From: Spirochaetales bacterium | GTDB lineage: Bacteria > Spirochaetota > Spirochaetia > SZUA-6 > RPPD01 | NCBI GenBank assembly: GCA_016930675.1 | Contig: JAFGGG010000036.1 | Location: 175,590 to 239,589, forward strand | Direction of reading: 5' to 3' | Length of the DNA: 64,000 bases | In this document: positions 7,793 to 15,782 of the stretch, piece by piece | Layout: the number at the start of each line of letters is the position of its first letter | Position numbering within the stretch: position 1 is the first letter of the stretch | Translations under genes and position numbers: made by a program | Notes under the pieces: generated by a model | Seen by the model: the letters and a program-made list of their open reading frames with translations, nothing else | The model's database searches: none | Told to the model about the DNA's origin: nothing

Positions 7793-9340
7793 ATGAAACA
7801 TAAAAAGAGCATTTTCTATTCAAAGAAATTTCTTATTATCAATGTCGCTCTTCTTTCTATGATCTTGGGTTTTGTCATTTCGACCGCCATCATCTATTCG
7901 TGTTCCAACGGCGGCGCGAAGATTCCCCATGCTTACGCTAATGATTATGATAATGTGGAGCAGGGCATGGCTGTACTGCAGGATATTCAGTACTCATTCA
8001 GGAATGTGGCCGGAATAGCATTACCGGTTGTGGTTGAGATTAATGTGGTCGAGGTGGTGAAACAGCGAATGCCGGATATGGATTCGCCGTGGGAGTATTT
8101 TTTTGAATTTGACGAAGACGGGAATCCGCACAAAGACAATGAAGGCAAGGAGTATGAGTATAAACGTCCGGGACTCGGTTCGGGAGTAATAGTACGCAGG
8201 ACGGGCAACAAGGTGTATGTGGTAACCAATAATCATGTGGTAGGTAATGCCGACGAGATCAGTGTGAAACTGCATGACGAACGCGAGTTTAAGGCCAGTA
8301 TCGTGGGTAAGGACGCCCGGACCGATCTGGCTCTTGTGGTGTTTGAGACCGGAGATGAGGTGCCGGTTGCGCGTTTGGGTGATTCCGACAAGGTTTTTGT
8401 CGGTGACTGGGCTATCGCGGTGGGAAATCCGCTGGGATTTGAATCAAGCATGACTGTTGGCGTGGTAAGCGCTTTAGGCAGAAGACCGGATGATGCATTC
8501 GGCATGGGTGCTTCGGGAATCGCCAATTTCACGGATTATATCCAGACCGATGCCAGCATCAATCAGGGAAATTCCGGAGGAGCGCTGCTTAACATACAAG
8601 GTGAGGTCATCGGAATAAATACCTGGATTGCGTCACGTACCGGTCAGAGTATCGGTTTGGGATTCGCCATACCCATTAACAATGCCAAAAAAGTGATTGA
8701 GGATTTTATTGCTAAAGGAAAGGTTGAATACGGCTGGCTGGGTGTACAGATCGGTGATCCGAATCCCGCCTATTATCCCGGCGTGGTTGAGGATCTGGGC
8801 ATTGAAGGGAAAAAGGGAGCGCTGGTGCTTAATTCATTCAAGAATTCACCGGCATATAAAGCGGGCATTCTACCGGGAGATCTGGTTATCAAGGTAGACA
8901 GTGTGGAAATAAAAGATGCCAATCACCTGACCGCGATTGTCGGTCATATCCCGCCGGGTAAGAATGTAGAATTTGTGATAATTCGCTACGGCAGAGAAAA
9001 GAAGATCTGGGTGACCCTTACCGCGCGTGATGAGGAAGCCAAAGTACAGTCAAACACAAATATCTGGCCGGGCATGGTACCGCTTAAAATAAATGATGAG
9101 ATCCGTTCGCGTCTTAAACTGCCCGACGGTATGAACGGTGTGGTAATCGGGAATATCATCACAAAAGCGCCGGCCGGATTAGCCGGACTCAGACAGGGTG
9201 ATGTGGTTGTAAAGATTAATAATAAAAAGATCAATACTGTAATGGATTTTTATAAGGCTCTTAACGATTCTACGACTAACGAGATTCTCTTCCGTGTGTA
9301 CCGCGAAGGAAGTGAAGTCATTCTCGGTGTGGTTAAGTGA
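7793..9340 (+). CDS. DegP/HtrA-type periplasmic serine protease
   Basis: A Do-family protease/chaperone of 515 residues that degrades or refolds damaged envelope proteins. An N-terminal hydrophobic helix (about 13-35) anchors or exports it. The trypsin-like domain has the full triad: His148 (TNNHVV), Asp178 (RTDLALV) and Ser261 (GNSGGALL). Two PDZ domains follow (about 305-400 and 415-510). I start it at 7793 because AGGAGG lies 10 bases upstream; the earlier in-frame ATG at 7760 lacks a site. An acidic insertion after residue 95 (EYFFEFDEDGNPHKDNEGK) corresponds to the variable LA loop. The cysteine in YSCSNGG after the helix could be lipidated but is not a clean lipobox. It stands alone behind a structured leader. 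Confidence 0.93.
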   Translation: MKHKKSIFYSKKFLIINVALLSMILGFVISTAIIYSCSNGGAKIPHAYANDYDNVEQGMAVLQDIQYSFRNVAGIALPVVVEINVVEVVKQRMPDMDSPWEYFFEFDEDGNPHKDNEGKEYEYKRPGLGSGVIVRRTGNKVYVVTNNHVVGNADEISVKLHDEREFKASIVGKDARTDLALVVFETGDEVPVARLGDSDKVFVGDWAIAVGNPLGFESSMTVGVVSALGRRPDDAFGMGASGIANFTDYIQTDASINQGNSGGALLNIQGEVIGINTWIASRTGQSIGLGFAIPINNAKKVIEDFIAKGKVEYGWLGVQIGDPNPAYYPGVVEDLGIEGKKGALVLNSFKNSPAYKAGILPGDLVIKVDSVEIKDANHLTAIVGHIPPGKNVEFVIIRYGREKKIWVTLTARDEEAKVQSNTNIWPGMVPLKINDEIRSRLKLPDGMNGVVIGNIITKAPAGLAGLRQGDVVVKINNKKINTVMDFYKALNDSTTNEILFRVYREGSEVILGVVK

Positions 9341-9376
9341 GGAATGAGAAATCCGGATACTGCTGACTGAAAATTA

Positions 9377-9409
9377 AAAAATCTCACGGAGCACGCGGAG
9401 AACACTGGG
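9377..9409 (-). repeat. Short dispersed repeat, copy 3 (reverse strand)
   Basis: On the minus strand this reads CCAGTGTTCTCCGCGTGCTCCGTGAGA followed by a T run, matching the motifs at 4671, 5005 and 9437. Copies 3 and 4 face each other about 28 bases apart. Confidence 0.35.
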
Positions 9410-9436
9410 ATGAAAATTGATAGTAATTTCATTACA

Positions 9437-9466
9437 TTTTCCTCCGTGGACTTTGTGAACTCTGTC
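9437..9466 (+). repeat. Short dispersed repeat, copy 4
   Basis: CCTCCGTGGACTTTGTGAAC lies in the gap between the protease and the LacI-type regulator. It shares the CCGTG..CTTTGTGA core with the other three copies. Confidence 0.35.
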
Positions 9467-9566
9467 TACCCCGCCATTAGATCTTTCAGATTTAATGGCG
9501 GCTGTGAGAGTTTTATAAAACAGTGCCTTTTCTGCATGATGGTTTTAATTATATTTATATTCTTGA

Positions 9567-9588
9567 TGTAACCGCTTACACGGTGTAA
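9567..9588. promoter_or_regulatory. LacI-family operator-like palindromes before the regulator gene
   Basis: TGTAACCGCTTACA (9567-9580) fits the common LacI-family operator form TGTAAnCGnTTACA. It overlaps a second perfect palindrome, TTACACGGTGTAA (9576-9588). The pair ends 9 bases before the regulator start codon, the position expected for autorepression. Confidence 0.55.
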
Positions 9589-9597
9589 ACTAATAGT

Positions 9598-10632
9598 ATG
9601 AGTCTCTTAAAAGATCATATCACAATATATGATATTGCCAGAAGAGCGGGTGTATCAATTGCCACCGTATCGCGTGTGCTTACTGGTAAAGAAAATGTTA
9701 AGGAAGAAACCAGAAAAAAAGTTCAGCAGGTAATTGATGAGTGCAATTATGAACCGAATCTCATCGCCCGTGCGCTTTGTAATCGGATATCCAACACAAT
9801 CGGCATGCTGGTGGAGGAGCTCTCCAATCCATTTTTTGTAACAATCTGCAATGAAGCGGAAGTGTATTGTACAAATATCGGTTATACACTGTTGTTCGGT
9901 ATTATAAACAGCTGGCTGGGAAATGAAACCGAGTTGTTGCATATAATAGAGAAAAGACAGGTCGACGGTTTTATTTTTCTGGGCGGCAAGGCCAATCAGA
10001 TAAACCCGAAAAAATCATTTTTAGATGAGATAAGGAAGGTCTCCAAAAGACTGCCGATTGTTTTTATTAATAGTAAGCTGGATTTCGCGAATTGTTATAC
10101 TGTGCGCACCGATGAGAGACAGGCTTTCGCTAAAATCGTAAACTATGTAATCTCATGTAAACACAAAAAAATCGGACTGATAACGGGAGAAAGAGGTTTT
10201 GTAATTACAGATGAAAAAATAGAGGTATTCAAGGAAGTACTGGCCCGACATAAGATGCCTGTAAATGAGGAATGGATCGTTTCCGGACAGTATCTGATTG
10301 ACAGCGGTGCTTCAAGCATGCAGCAGTTGCTTGACTTAAAAGACCGGCCCACCGCCGTAATGTGCACCAATGACACATTGGCGCTGGGAGCCATTAAACA
10401 GACCTTCCTCGCCGGGCTCACCGTGCCGGATGATGTGAGTGTAACCGGATTCGACGATATTTTTATTTCCAAACACTTTATTCCGGGCATTACCACCGTG
10501 AAACAGGATTACCATCAGCTGGCGGAGCTGGCTGTTAAAAAGATACTGTCGCATGTATCCGGCGAGCACTGTCCCAAAGAGACGACACTGGATGCCGAGC
10601 TCATGATACGTGATTCATGTAAAACCCTTTGA
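9598..10632 (+). CDS. LacI/GalR-family transcriptional regulator
   Basis: A 344-residue sugar-responsive DNA-binding protein. The N-terminal helix-turn-helix is classic (ITIYDIARRAGVSIATVSRVL, residues 8-28, with the hinge helix NLIARALCNRISNTIG around 55-70), followed by a periplasmic-binding-protein-like effector domain with the usual blocks VDGFIFLG, ISCKHKKIGLITG, PTAVMCTNDTLALGA and DVSVTGFDD. No Shine-Dalgarno sequence is apparent upstream of the ATG, so initiation may be weak. Operator-like palindromes flank the gene on both sides. The next gene encodes a secreted beta-glucanase, so control of glucan use is the simplest guess; no sugar transporter is nearby. Confidence 0.92.
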   Translation: MSLLKDHITIYDIARRAGVSIATVSRVLTGKENVKEETRKKVQQVIDECNYEPNLIARALCNRISNTIGMLVEELSNPFFVTICNEAEVYCTNIGYTLLFGIINSWLGNETELLHIIEKRQVDGFIFLGGKANQINPKKSFLDEIRKVSKRLPIVFINSKLDFANCYTVRTDERQAFAKIVNYVISCKHKKIGLITGERGFVITDEKIEVFKEVLARHKMPVNEEWIVSGQYLIDSGASSMQQLLDLKDRPTAVMCTNDTLALGAIKQTFLAGLTVPDDVSVTGFDDIFISKHFIPGITTVKQDYHQLAELAVKKILSHVSGEHCPKETTLDAELMIRDSCKTL

Positions 10633-10680
10633 AATCCCGGCTATGAAATCGATTTCATAGCTGTTGTGGGTTTCTTTTTT
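10631..10680 (+). terminator. Terminator hairpin that also fits a LacI-type operator
   Basis: A perfect 22-nt palindrome (10640-10661, core ATGAAATCGATTTCAT) lies directly after the regulator stop codon; an outer GAAATCCC / GGGTTTC pairing extends it to a T-rich tract at 10672-10680. It can therefore end the lacI-type transcript. The core also matches every fixed position of the cre-type consensus WTGNAANCGNWNNCAW and sits 70 bases before the GH16 gene, so it may be the binding site through which the regulator controls that gene. Confidence 0.55.
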
Positions 10681-10730
10681 AAAAACAAATAGTAGATTCT
10701 AACCGTGTTCTTAAAAAACGGAGGTACATT

Positions 10731-11537
10731 ATGAAATTTAAGATACAATTCTTTATACTCGTTATGTTCTTGATCTTTAGCTGTGCGCTTTCTGCACAGC
10801 AGGTTACAAATTTTAAGGGAGCGGAGGTGTTTTCACATGAAGCGGTTCTGTTCGGTAAATTCGAAGTGAGGATGAGAATGGTAAATGAAAAAGGAATGGT
10901 CTCGTCCTTTTTTCTCTATGATAACAAATCATGGCAGGGGCTGCCCCATTTATGGCGAGAGATCGATATCGAAGCGCTGGGAAAGGAAAAGAATCTGTTG
11001 CAGACGAATATCATCACCGGCCACGCCGCCAGCAAGCTGATGTCCGAACTTAAACACAAGGTGGAAAATTTACATTCAGAATACCACACATATACAGTCG
11101 AATGGACGCCGGACTATATAGCTGTCTATGTGGATGGAGTTCTCCTTAGGAAGGATACTGCCGCCGAGAATCAACAGGTTGCCGATCTTCGTGATACGCC
11201 GCTTACGTATAGAATGAATTTATGGATTTCGGACGCGGAAGAATGGGCGGGCAGATTCAATAAAAATACCCTGCCCCGGTTTCAATATGTAAACTGGATT
11301 AAATATTATGAATATACTCCCGGCAAGGGTCCGGGGGGCAGCGATTTTACCCTGGCCTGGACGGATGATTTTAACAGTTTTAATACGGAGCGCTGGGGCG
11401 CGGGAAACTGGGGTTTTGAAGGAAATATGGCCGCCTTTGATCCTGCCAATGCCGTGATAAAAAACGGATATCTGATTCTGTGTCTGACTAAAGCAAGTGA
11501 GACGGGATTAAAAGGGCTGATTCCGGAGGACAATTAA
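10731..11537 (+). CDS. Secreted GH16 beta-glucanase of the circularly permuted Fibrobacter type
   Basis: A glycoside hydrolase family 16 endo-glucanase (licheninase), cutting mixed-linkage beta-1,3-1,4-glucan. Residues 1-22 are a signal peptide. The catalytic ExDxE motif is WREIDIEALGK, with Glu77 as nucleophile, Asp79 and Glu81 as acid/base. After the usual core the chain ends with FTLAWTDDFNSFNTERWG and a NGYLILCLTK strand, which in ordinary GH16 enzymes are at the N terminus. This order, and many shared blocks (GKFEVRM, NIITG, EWTPDY, GSDFTL), match the naturally permuted Fibrobacter succinogenes lichenase as I remember it. The gene has a good site (GGAGG) and its own upstream palindrome. 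It implies use of plant or algal glucan outside the cell. Confidence 0.88.
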   Translation: MKFKIQFFILVMFLIFSCALSAQQVTNFKGAEVFSHEAVLFGKFEVRMRMVNEKGMVSSFFLYDNKSWQGLPHLWREIDIEALGKEKNLLQTNIITGHAASKLMSELKHKVENLHSEYHTYTVEWTPDYIAVYVDGVLLRKDTAAENQQVADLRDTPLTYRMNLWISDAEEWAGRFNKNTLPRFQYVNWIKYYEYTPGKGPGGSDFTLAWTDDFNSFNTERWGAGNWGFEGNMAAFDPANAVIKNGYLILCLTKASETGLKGLIPEDN

Positions 11538-11558
11538 TCAACGGATTATCAGTATATA

Positions 11559-12038
11559 TTATCGAATTTTAACAAGGCGCAGAATGGCTTTAATTTTTTT
11601 GTAATGGGAGCATTTTGTTTTTGCCTTGCAGTGTGCGCAGGAAATATTCGGAATGATATAAAATAGTCTGAAAGCAAGAGAAGCTGATAGTAACACGCAG
11701 GCTATCACCAGTTGGATCGAGAAGTTGATAATAAAGGCGGGGAGCACAAGCGGGAAGGGCAACACCATGCTAAACCAAAAAAAGCTGTCATAGCTTGAAA
11801 ATCCTTTTGCCCTTGTTTTAAAGTTTTTACCCGTACCTTTTGTGGTAATCATAACGGATATGATGTTTAGTCCGGACATACAGCGCGCATTTTCCAGTGT
11901 GAAATAAGGGCAGTGGGGACAGATAACCAGGGGCAGGATGATATAAGCGTGAACAAAAGCAAAAAGTAAATAAAAAAGCCCGAATAAGTATCTAAACCAC
12001 AGAAAATCATATCCCACTACAAGCGCGTACGCGGCCAA
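11559..12038 (-). CDS. Four-helix membrane protein with CxxC motifs; start uncertain
   Basis: A membrane protein with about four transmembrane helices and two cysteine clusters, ICPHCPYF after the second helix and CAHCKAKTKC near the C terminus, which may bind metal or haem or be redox active. The only standard start in frame is a TTG at 12038 with no ribosome-binding site. The frame stays open upstream to the stop of the PD40 gene at 12189 and encodes plausible protein just before the TTG (PLSNVLIYNGSLILHFF, which completes the first helix). So the true N terminus is probably upstream, either from a rare start codon or lost by a frameshift in the 8-T run at the TTG. I have seen similar CxxCPY-type membrane proteins in other anaerobes but know no function. 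Confidence 0.6.
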   Translation of the reverse strand: MAAYALVVGYDFLWFRYLFGLFYLLFAFVHAYIILPLVICPHCPYFTLENARCMSGLNIISVMITTKGTGKNFKTRAKGFSSYDSFFWFSMVLPFPLVLPAFIINFSIQLVIACVLLSASLAFRLFYIIPNISCAHCKAKTKCSHYKKIKAILRLVKIR

Positions 12039-12188
12039 AAAAAAGTGGAGTATGAGGGACCCATTATAGATTAATACATTTGAAAGCGGATAAGAAGTGA
12101 ATAATTCGGCTGGAGGTATTTGGTGGCGAGCCTTTTTTATTTTAACCGGTTTTTTCTTTTTAATAAAACAGCTTGTCCTTTTCCGCAG

Positions 12189-13157
12189 TTATTCTATTTC
12201 AATAATCCAGATCGTGGTGCCTGAAGAATCATCAGGATCGCCTCCGCAAGATTCAAAAGCGACCTTTGTACCGTCGGGAGACCATGAAGGGGCACCGTCG
12301 TAACCGCCGTTATTAAAGGTTAATCGTTCCGGAATACCGCCGCCAACAGGGATGGTATACAGGTTTGCATATTTGAGATCGCCGTTATCCGCGCTGTACA
12401 GTATCTTGCCGCCATCCGGAGAAAAACAGGCATCCGTATTATCGCCTGGGGCCGTTGTGACCTGTGTTTTTGCGCCGCCGTCTGCGGCATTCATTACCCA
12501 GACATCCCATTTGCCGCCCGCAAAGCGCTGGTACAGGATTAAATTTCCGGCTGGAGACCAGTTGGGCTGACGGCAGTCGCCGTCTATAAGGGGATTGGGA
12601 TCCGTTAAATCAGTAAAACCCGTGTTTATTGCCTGACCTAAATCCTTCTTTACTATCTTCCCGTCCCCTTCTACATCAACTACATGAGATTCAAAGACGA
12701 TAAAATCACCATTGGGAGAAAAACTGGGTTCATAACCTTGATCGCCATCACGTTGAGTAACTTTTTGTTCATCTCCGGGATCTCCCTGGTCGGCGATAAT
12801 AAATATTTCATCGTGGGGATCGCGGCTGGAAGAAAACACAATCATATTGGTTACGGGATTCCAGGTTGAGCCGGGAAGATTGACATTCGCGCTTCCGTCT
12901 GCGACGAGCGGTGTGACTTCGTATGTTTCCAGATTGATGATGTATAGATCGGCAGGTTCTTCATTATAACCGTTTCTGAATCTGGTAAACAGCAGGGACT
13001 TGCCGTCAGGAGACCATGCGGGATTTTGCAGACTTCCGCTTAGATTGATTTTTACCTTTTGGGCATTATCATTTCTTTTTACGGAACCGCCCCCAAGATC
13101 GCAGGAAAGCAATAAAAGGCATATTAATAGAAAAAAAACCGGTGTAGATTTTCTCAT
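12189..13157 (-). CDS. PD40/TolB-like beta-propeller lipoprotein
   Basis: A secreted lipoprotein of 322 residues built of WD40-like PD40 repeats, as in the C-terminal propeller of TolB. The signal peptide ends in a lipobox LLLSC with the lipidated cysteine at about 19, followed by a flexible GGGS linker. Five to six repeats are recognisable by W/FSPDG motifs: AWSPDGKSLLF, TWNPVTNMIVF, SFSPNGDFIVF, NWSPAGNLILY, CFSPDGGKILY and SWSPDGTKVAF. I start at 13157 because the lipoprotein signal begins there; the frame extends further upstream without a better site. No tol or pal genes are near, so a role as a propeller scaffold on the periplasmic or outer surface is all that can be inferred. Confidence 0.82.
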   Translation of the reverse strand: MRKSTPVFFLLICLLLLSCDLGGGSVKRNDNAQKVKINLSGSLQNPAWSPDGKSLLFTRFRNGYNEEPADLYIINLETYEVTPLVADGSANVNLPGSTWNPVTNMIVFSSSRDPHDEIFIIADQGDPGDEQKVTQRDGDQGYEPSFSPNGDFIVFESHVVDVEGDGKIVKKDLGQAINTGFTDLTDPNPLIDGDCRQPNWSPAGNLILYQRFAGGKWDVWVMNAADGGAKTQVTTAPGDNTDACFSPDGGKILYSADNGDLKYANLYTIPVGGGIPERLTFNNGGYDGAPSWSPDGTKVAFESCGGDPDDSSGTTIWIIEIE

Positions 13158-13290
13158 GTTATCCCAAAAAAATATGTCATCCAATAATAGGCCTGAAACC
13201 ATGACAATTATTTTTCTCATTAATACTTTAGTCCAGGAATCATAAAAAATCAATGTGTTGGAAATTAAAAGATTCAGAATAAAGGAGTCG

Positions 13291-14151
13291 TTAATTCAAT
13301 ACGATAAGATTTATCTGCGGCCGGGCACAGAAGCGAAGCGGAAGAAACACAGTACCGATACCGTTTGTTACCAGTACTTTTGTGTGCGCAAGCTCAACCA
13401 GACCCGACCTGTATTTCTGACCGGTGAATGTGGGAAGAAAGGGTGAATAAAGACCAAAAAAGGTAACCTGACCGCCGTGCGTGTGACCGCTCAGCACAAG
13501 ATCGATCTTTTTCGTGGAAAAGCTTTCACAATAATCGGGATTGTGAGATACAAGAATCACAAAATCCTCTTGCCGGACGCCGGCTATAGTCGGACCGATA
13601 TCCTGTGAATCCGTCCAGTAATCACCCACACCGCCCAGTCTTATGCGCGAACCGTCTTTATAAATCCAGAGGGCTTTGTTATCAATCAGATTGATTTGAG
13701 ATTTGGAGATTACTTCAAGCGTAAATTCGGTACTTTCGTTCTCCCAGTGATCATGGTTGCCGAGTACCGCGAAAACGCCGTACGGGGCTTCGAGTCTTGA
13801 AAGTTCTTCAAAGCAGGGAGCCGTATACTTTTTATCGCCGTATACATAATCGCCGCCCAGCACCACCATGTCTGGCCGGAGGTCGTTCGCCATGGCGACA
13901 ACATCCCTTACGCGCTCACGGGAGAAAAAAGGGCCGTGATGAATATCGGCCATGAAAACGATGCGGAATTGAGAAAACGCTTCGGGGATATCGGGATCTC
14001 TTATTTCTGTAACCTTTACTTCAATCCAGTACGGCTCGATGAGAGAGTAGGTAATCGCCAGTACGGCGAGGATCACAATAATCAGCCAGGCCCGTTTTTT
14101 AAAAAAAGCGGCAGCTTTATATAATTGCTTTTGGGCACATGATCGTTTCAT
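13291..14151 (-). CDS. Membrane-anchored metallophosphoesterase (YkuE/YaeI-like)
   Basis: A 286-residue calcineurin-type phosphoesterase with an N-terminal transmembrane anchor (about residues 20-38), so the enzyme faces the periplasm or outer membrane leaflet side. All metal-binding motifs are visible in order: FMADIHHGP, VLGGDYVYG, VLGNHDHWE, LVSHNPDY and LSGHTHGGQ. Relatives such as YaeI and YkuE act on lipid or cell-wall phosphate esters, though the substrate here is unknown. AGGAG lies 7-8 bases upstream of the ATG at 14151, which I prefer over the ATG 33 codons earlier. It faces the tandem Kelch-like genes divergently. Confidence 0.85.
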   Translation of the reverse strand: MKRSCAQKQLYKAAAFFKKRAWLIIVILAVLAITYSLIEPYWIEVKVTEIRDPDIPEAFSQFRIVFMADIHHGPFFSRERVRDVVAMANDLRPDMVVLGGDYVYGDKKYTAPCFEELSRLEAPYGVFAVLGNHDHWENESTEFTLEVISKSQINLIDNKALWIYKDGSRIRLGGVGDYWTDSQDIGPTIAGVRQEDFVILVSHNPDYCESFSTKKIDLVLSGHTHGGQVTFFGLYSPFLPTFTGQKYRSGLVELAHTKVLVTNGIGTVFLPLRFCARPQINLIVLN

Positions 14152-14369
14152 TTTACAGCTCCTGTTTTTTGTATAACCATAGCCTTTAATTTTGACTCTC
14201 CTGTGGTCAAAAAGGGCAAAATTAAGGAAAATTTCTGAAAAATAAGACATTAATGGTTTTTTTCAGGCCTAGTACTTTCGGACGGTGTTTTTTTTAAAAA
14301 ATGCCGTACATTTTACCTGTAAGACAGATGTAAAGCATGTGAACCGCATATGAGATGAGAGAGGAATAT

Positions 14370-15743
14370 ATGAATAAAATAATTGGAACACTCATTATTC
14401 TTGTATTTTTGGTCTTATTGAGCACGGGGTGTCCGCCGCCGGGCGGTTCCAAACCAATTAATCTCTGGACATGGGTTTCGGGAAGTGATGTCACCTATCA
14501 AAGCGGCACGTACGGCACCAAGGGTACAGCCGATCCTACCAATATTCCGGGCGCGCGTTGGAGCAGTATCAGCTGGACCGACTCTGCCGGCAACTTCTGG
14601 CTCTTCGGCGGATATGGTCTTGATAGCGCAGGGACGCACAGTTACCTGAATGATTTATGGAAGTTCGACAACGCGAACTGGACCTGGATTTCTGGCAGTA
14701 ACATCGTCAACCAAAGCGGTACATACGGAACAAAAGGTGTGGCTGCCGCTGCCAATGTCCCGGGTGCACGGTCGGGAAGCATTGGCTGGATTGATGCCGA
14801 CGATAATCTTTGGCTTTTCGGAGGGGCCGGTTATGACAGCGGCGGAGTGTGGGGCCAATTGAACGATCTGTGGCGATTTGACGGCGTAAACTGGACATGG
14901 GTGTCCGGCAGCAGCAGCGCGGACCAGAACGCGAGCTATGGTACCAAAGGCGTAGCCGATGCTGCCAATATCCCGGGCGGACGGGATACCAGTATCAGCT
15001 GGATTGATTCCGCCGGCAACCTCTGGCTGTTCGGGGGATACGGCCTCAATGGCGCGGGATCCGTCGGCAGGCTGAACGATCTGTGGCGATTTGACGGTTT
15101 AAACTGGACATGGATATCGGGGAGTAATACCGTAAACCAGATTGGTACTTATGGTACCAAAGGTGTGGCCCATGCGACCAATATACCCGGATCGCGAAGA
15201 AAAAGTACCGGCTGGATCGATTCCGATCAAAGCCTCTGGCTGTTCGGAGGAAGCGGATATGCCAATAACGGTACTTTGGGTTATCTTAACGATTTGTGGA
15301 AGTTTGATGGAGTTAACTGGACCTGGATCTCCGGCAGCAATATCGTCAACCAGAGCGGCACGTATGGTAGCAAAGGTACGGCCGACACTGCCAATATTCC
15401 GGGGGGACGCTGGTTCAGCATCAGCTGGATTGATTCATCCGACAACCTCCGGCTTTTCGGCGGAAACGGATATGACAGCGCCGGAACAGTGAGTTACTTG
15501 AACGATCTCTGGAAGTTTGACGGTACGAACTGGACCTGGATATCGGGCAGTAATATCGTAAATCAGAGCGGCAGCTACAGAATCAAGGGACAGGAAGATG
15601 CCGCCAATATGCCGGGAGCGCGCAGGGCCGGCGGTAACTGGATTACATCCGGAAGAATCCTCTGGCTTTTCGGCGGAGAGGGCTACGACAGTGTAGGGGA
15701 TTTCAGTTTATTGAACGATTTGTGGAAGATACAGGTAAAATGA
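14370..15743 (+). CDS. Kelch-like six-repeat lipoprotein 1
   Basis: A lipoprotein of 457 residues with signal peptide and lipobox LLSTGC (Cys21) followed by PPPGG. The mature part is six tandem repeats of about 66-70 residues. Each has the pattern YGTKG-(A/V)-D-xANIPGAR, SISWIDSAGNLWLFGG, LNDLWKFDGxNWTWISGS. These are Kelch/galactose-oxidase-type blades, so a six-bladed propeller is expected on the cell surface or in the periplasm. The last repeat is degenerate at its start (SYRIKG). The ATG at 14370 has GAGAGAGGA upstream. It is the first of three consecutive paralogues; ligand and function are unknown, with adhesion or glycan binding the usual guess. Confidence 0.85.
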   Translation: MNKIIGTLIILVFLVLLSTGCPPPGGSKPINLWTWVSGSDVTYQSGTYGTKGTADPTNIPGARWSSISWTDSAGNFWLFGGYGLDSAGTHSYLNDLWKFDNANWTWISGSNIVNQSGTYGTKGVAAAANVPGARSGSIGWIDADDNLWLFGGAGYDSGGVWGQLNDLWRFDGVNWTWVSGSSSADQNASYGTKGVADAANIPGGRDTSISWIDSAGNLWLFGGYGLNGAGSVGRLNDLWRFDGLNWTWISGSNTVNQIGTYGTKGVAHATNIPGSRRKSTGWIDSDQSLWLFGGSGYANNGTLGYLNDLWKFDGVNWTWISGSNIVNQSGTYGSKGTADTANIPGGRWFSISWIDSSDNLRLFGGNGYDSAGTVSYLNDLWKFDGTNWTWISGSNIVNQSGSYRIKGQEDAANMPGARRAGGNWITSGRILWLFGGEGYDSVGDFSLLNDLWKIQVK

Positions 15744-15782
15744 ACAAAAAACCATGCATATGGTTTGTCTAAGGAGGAAGAT

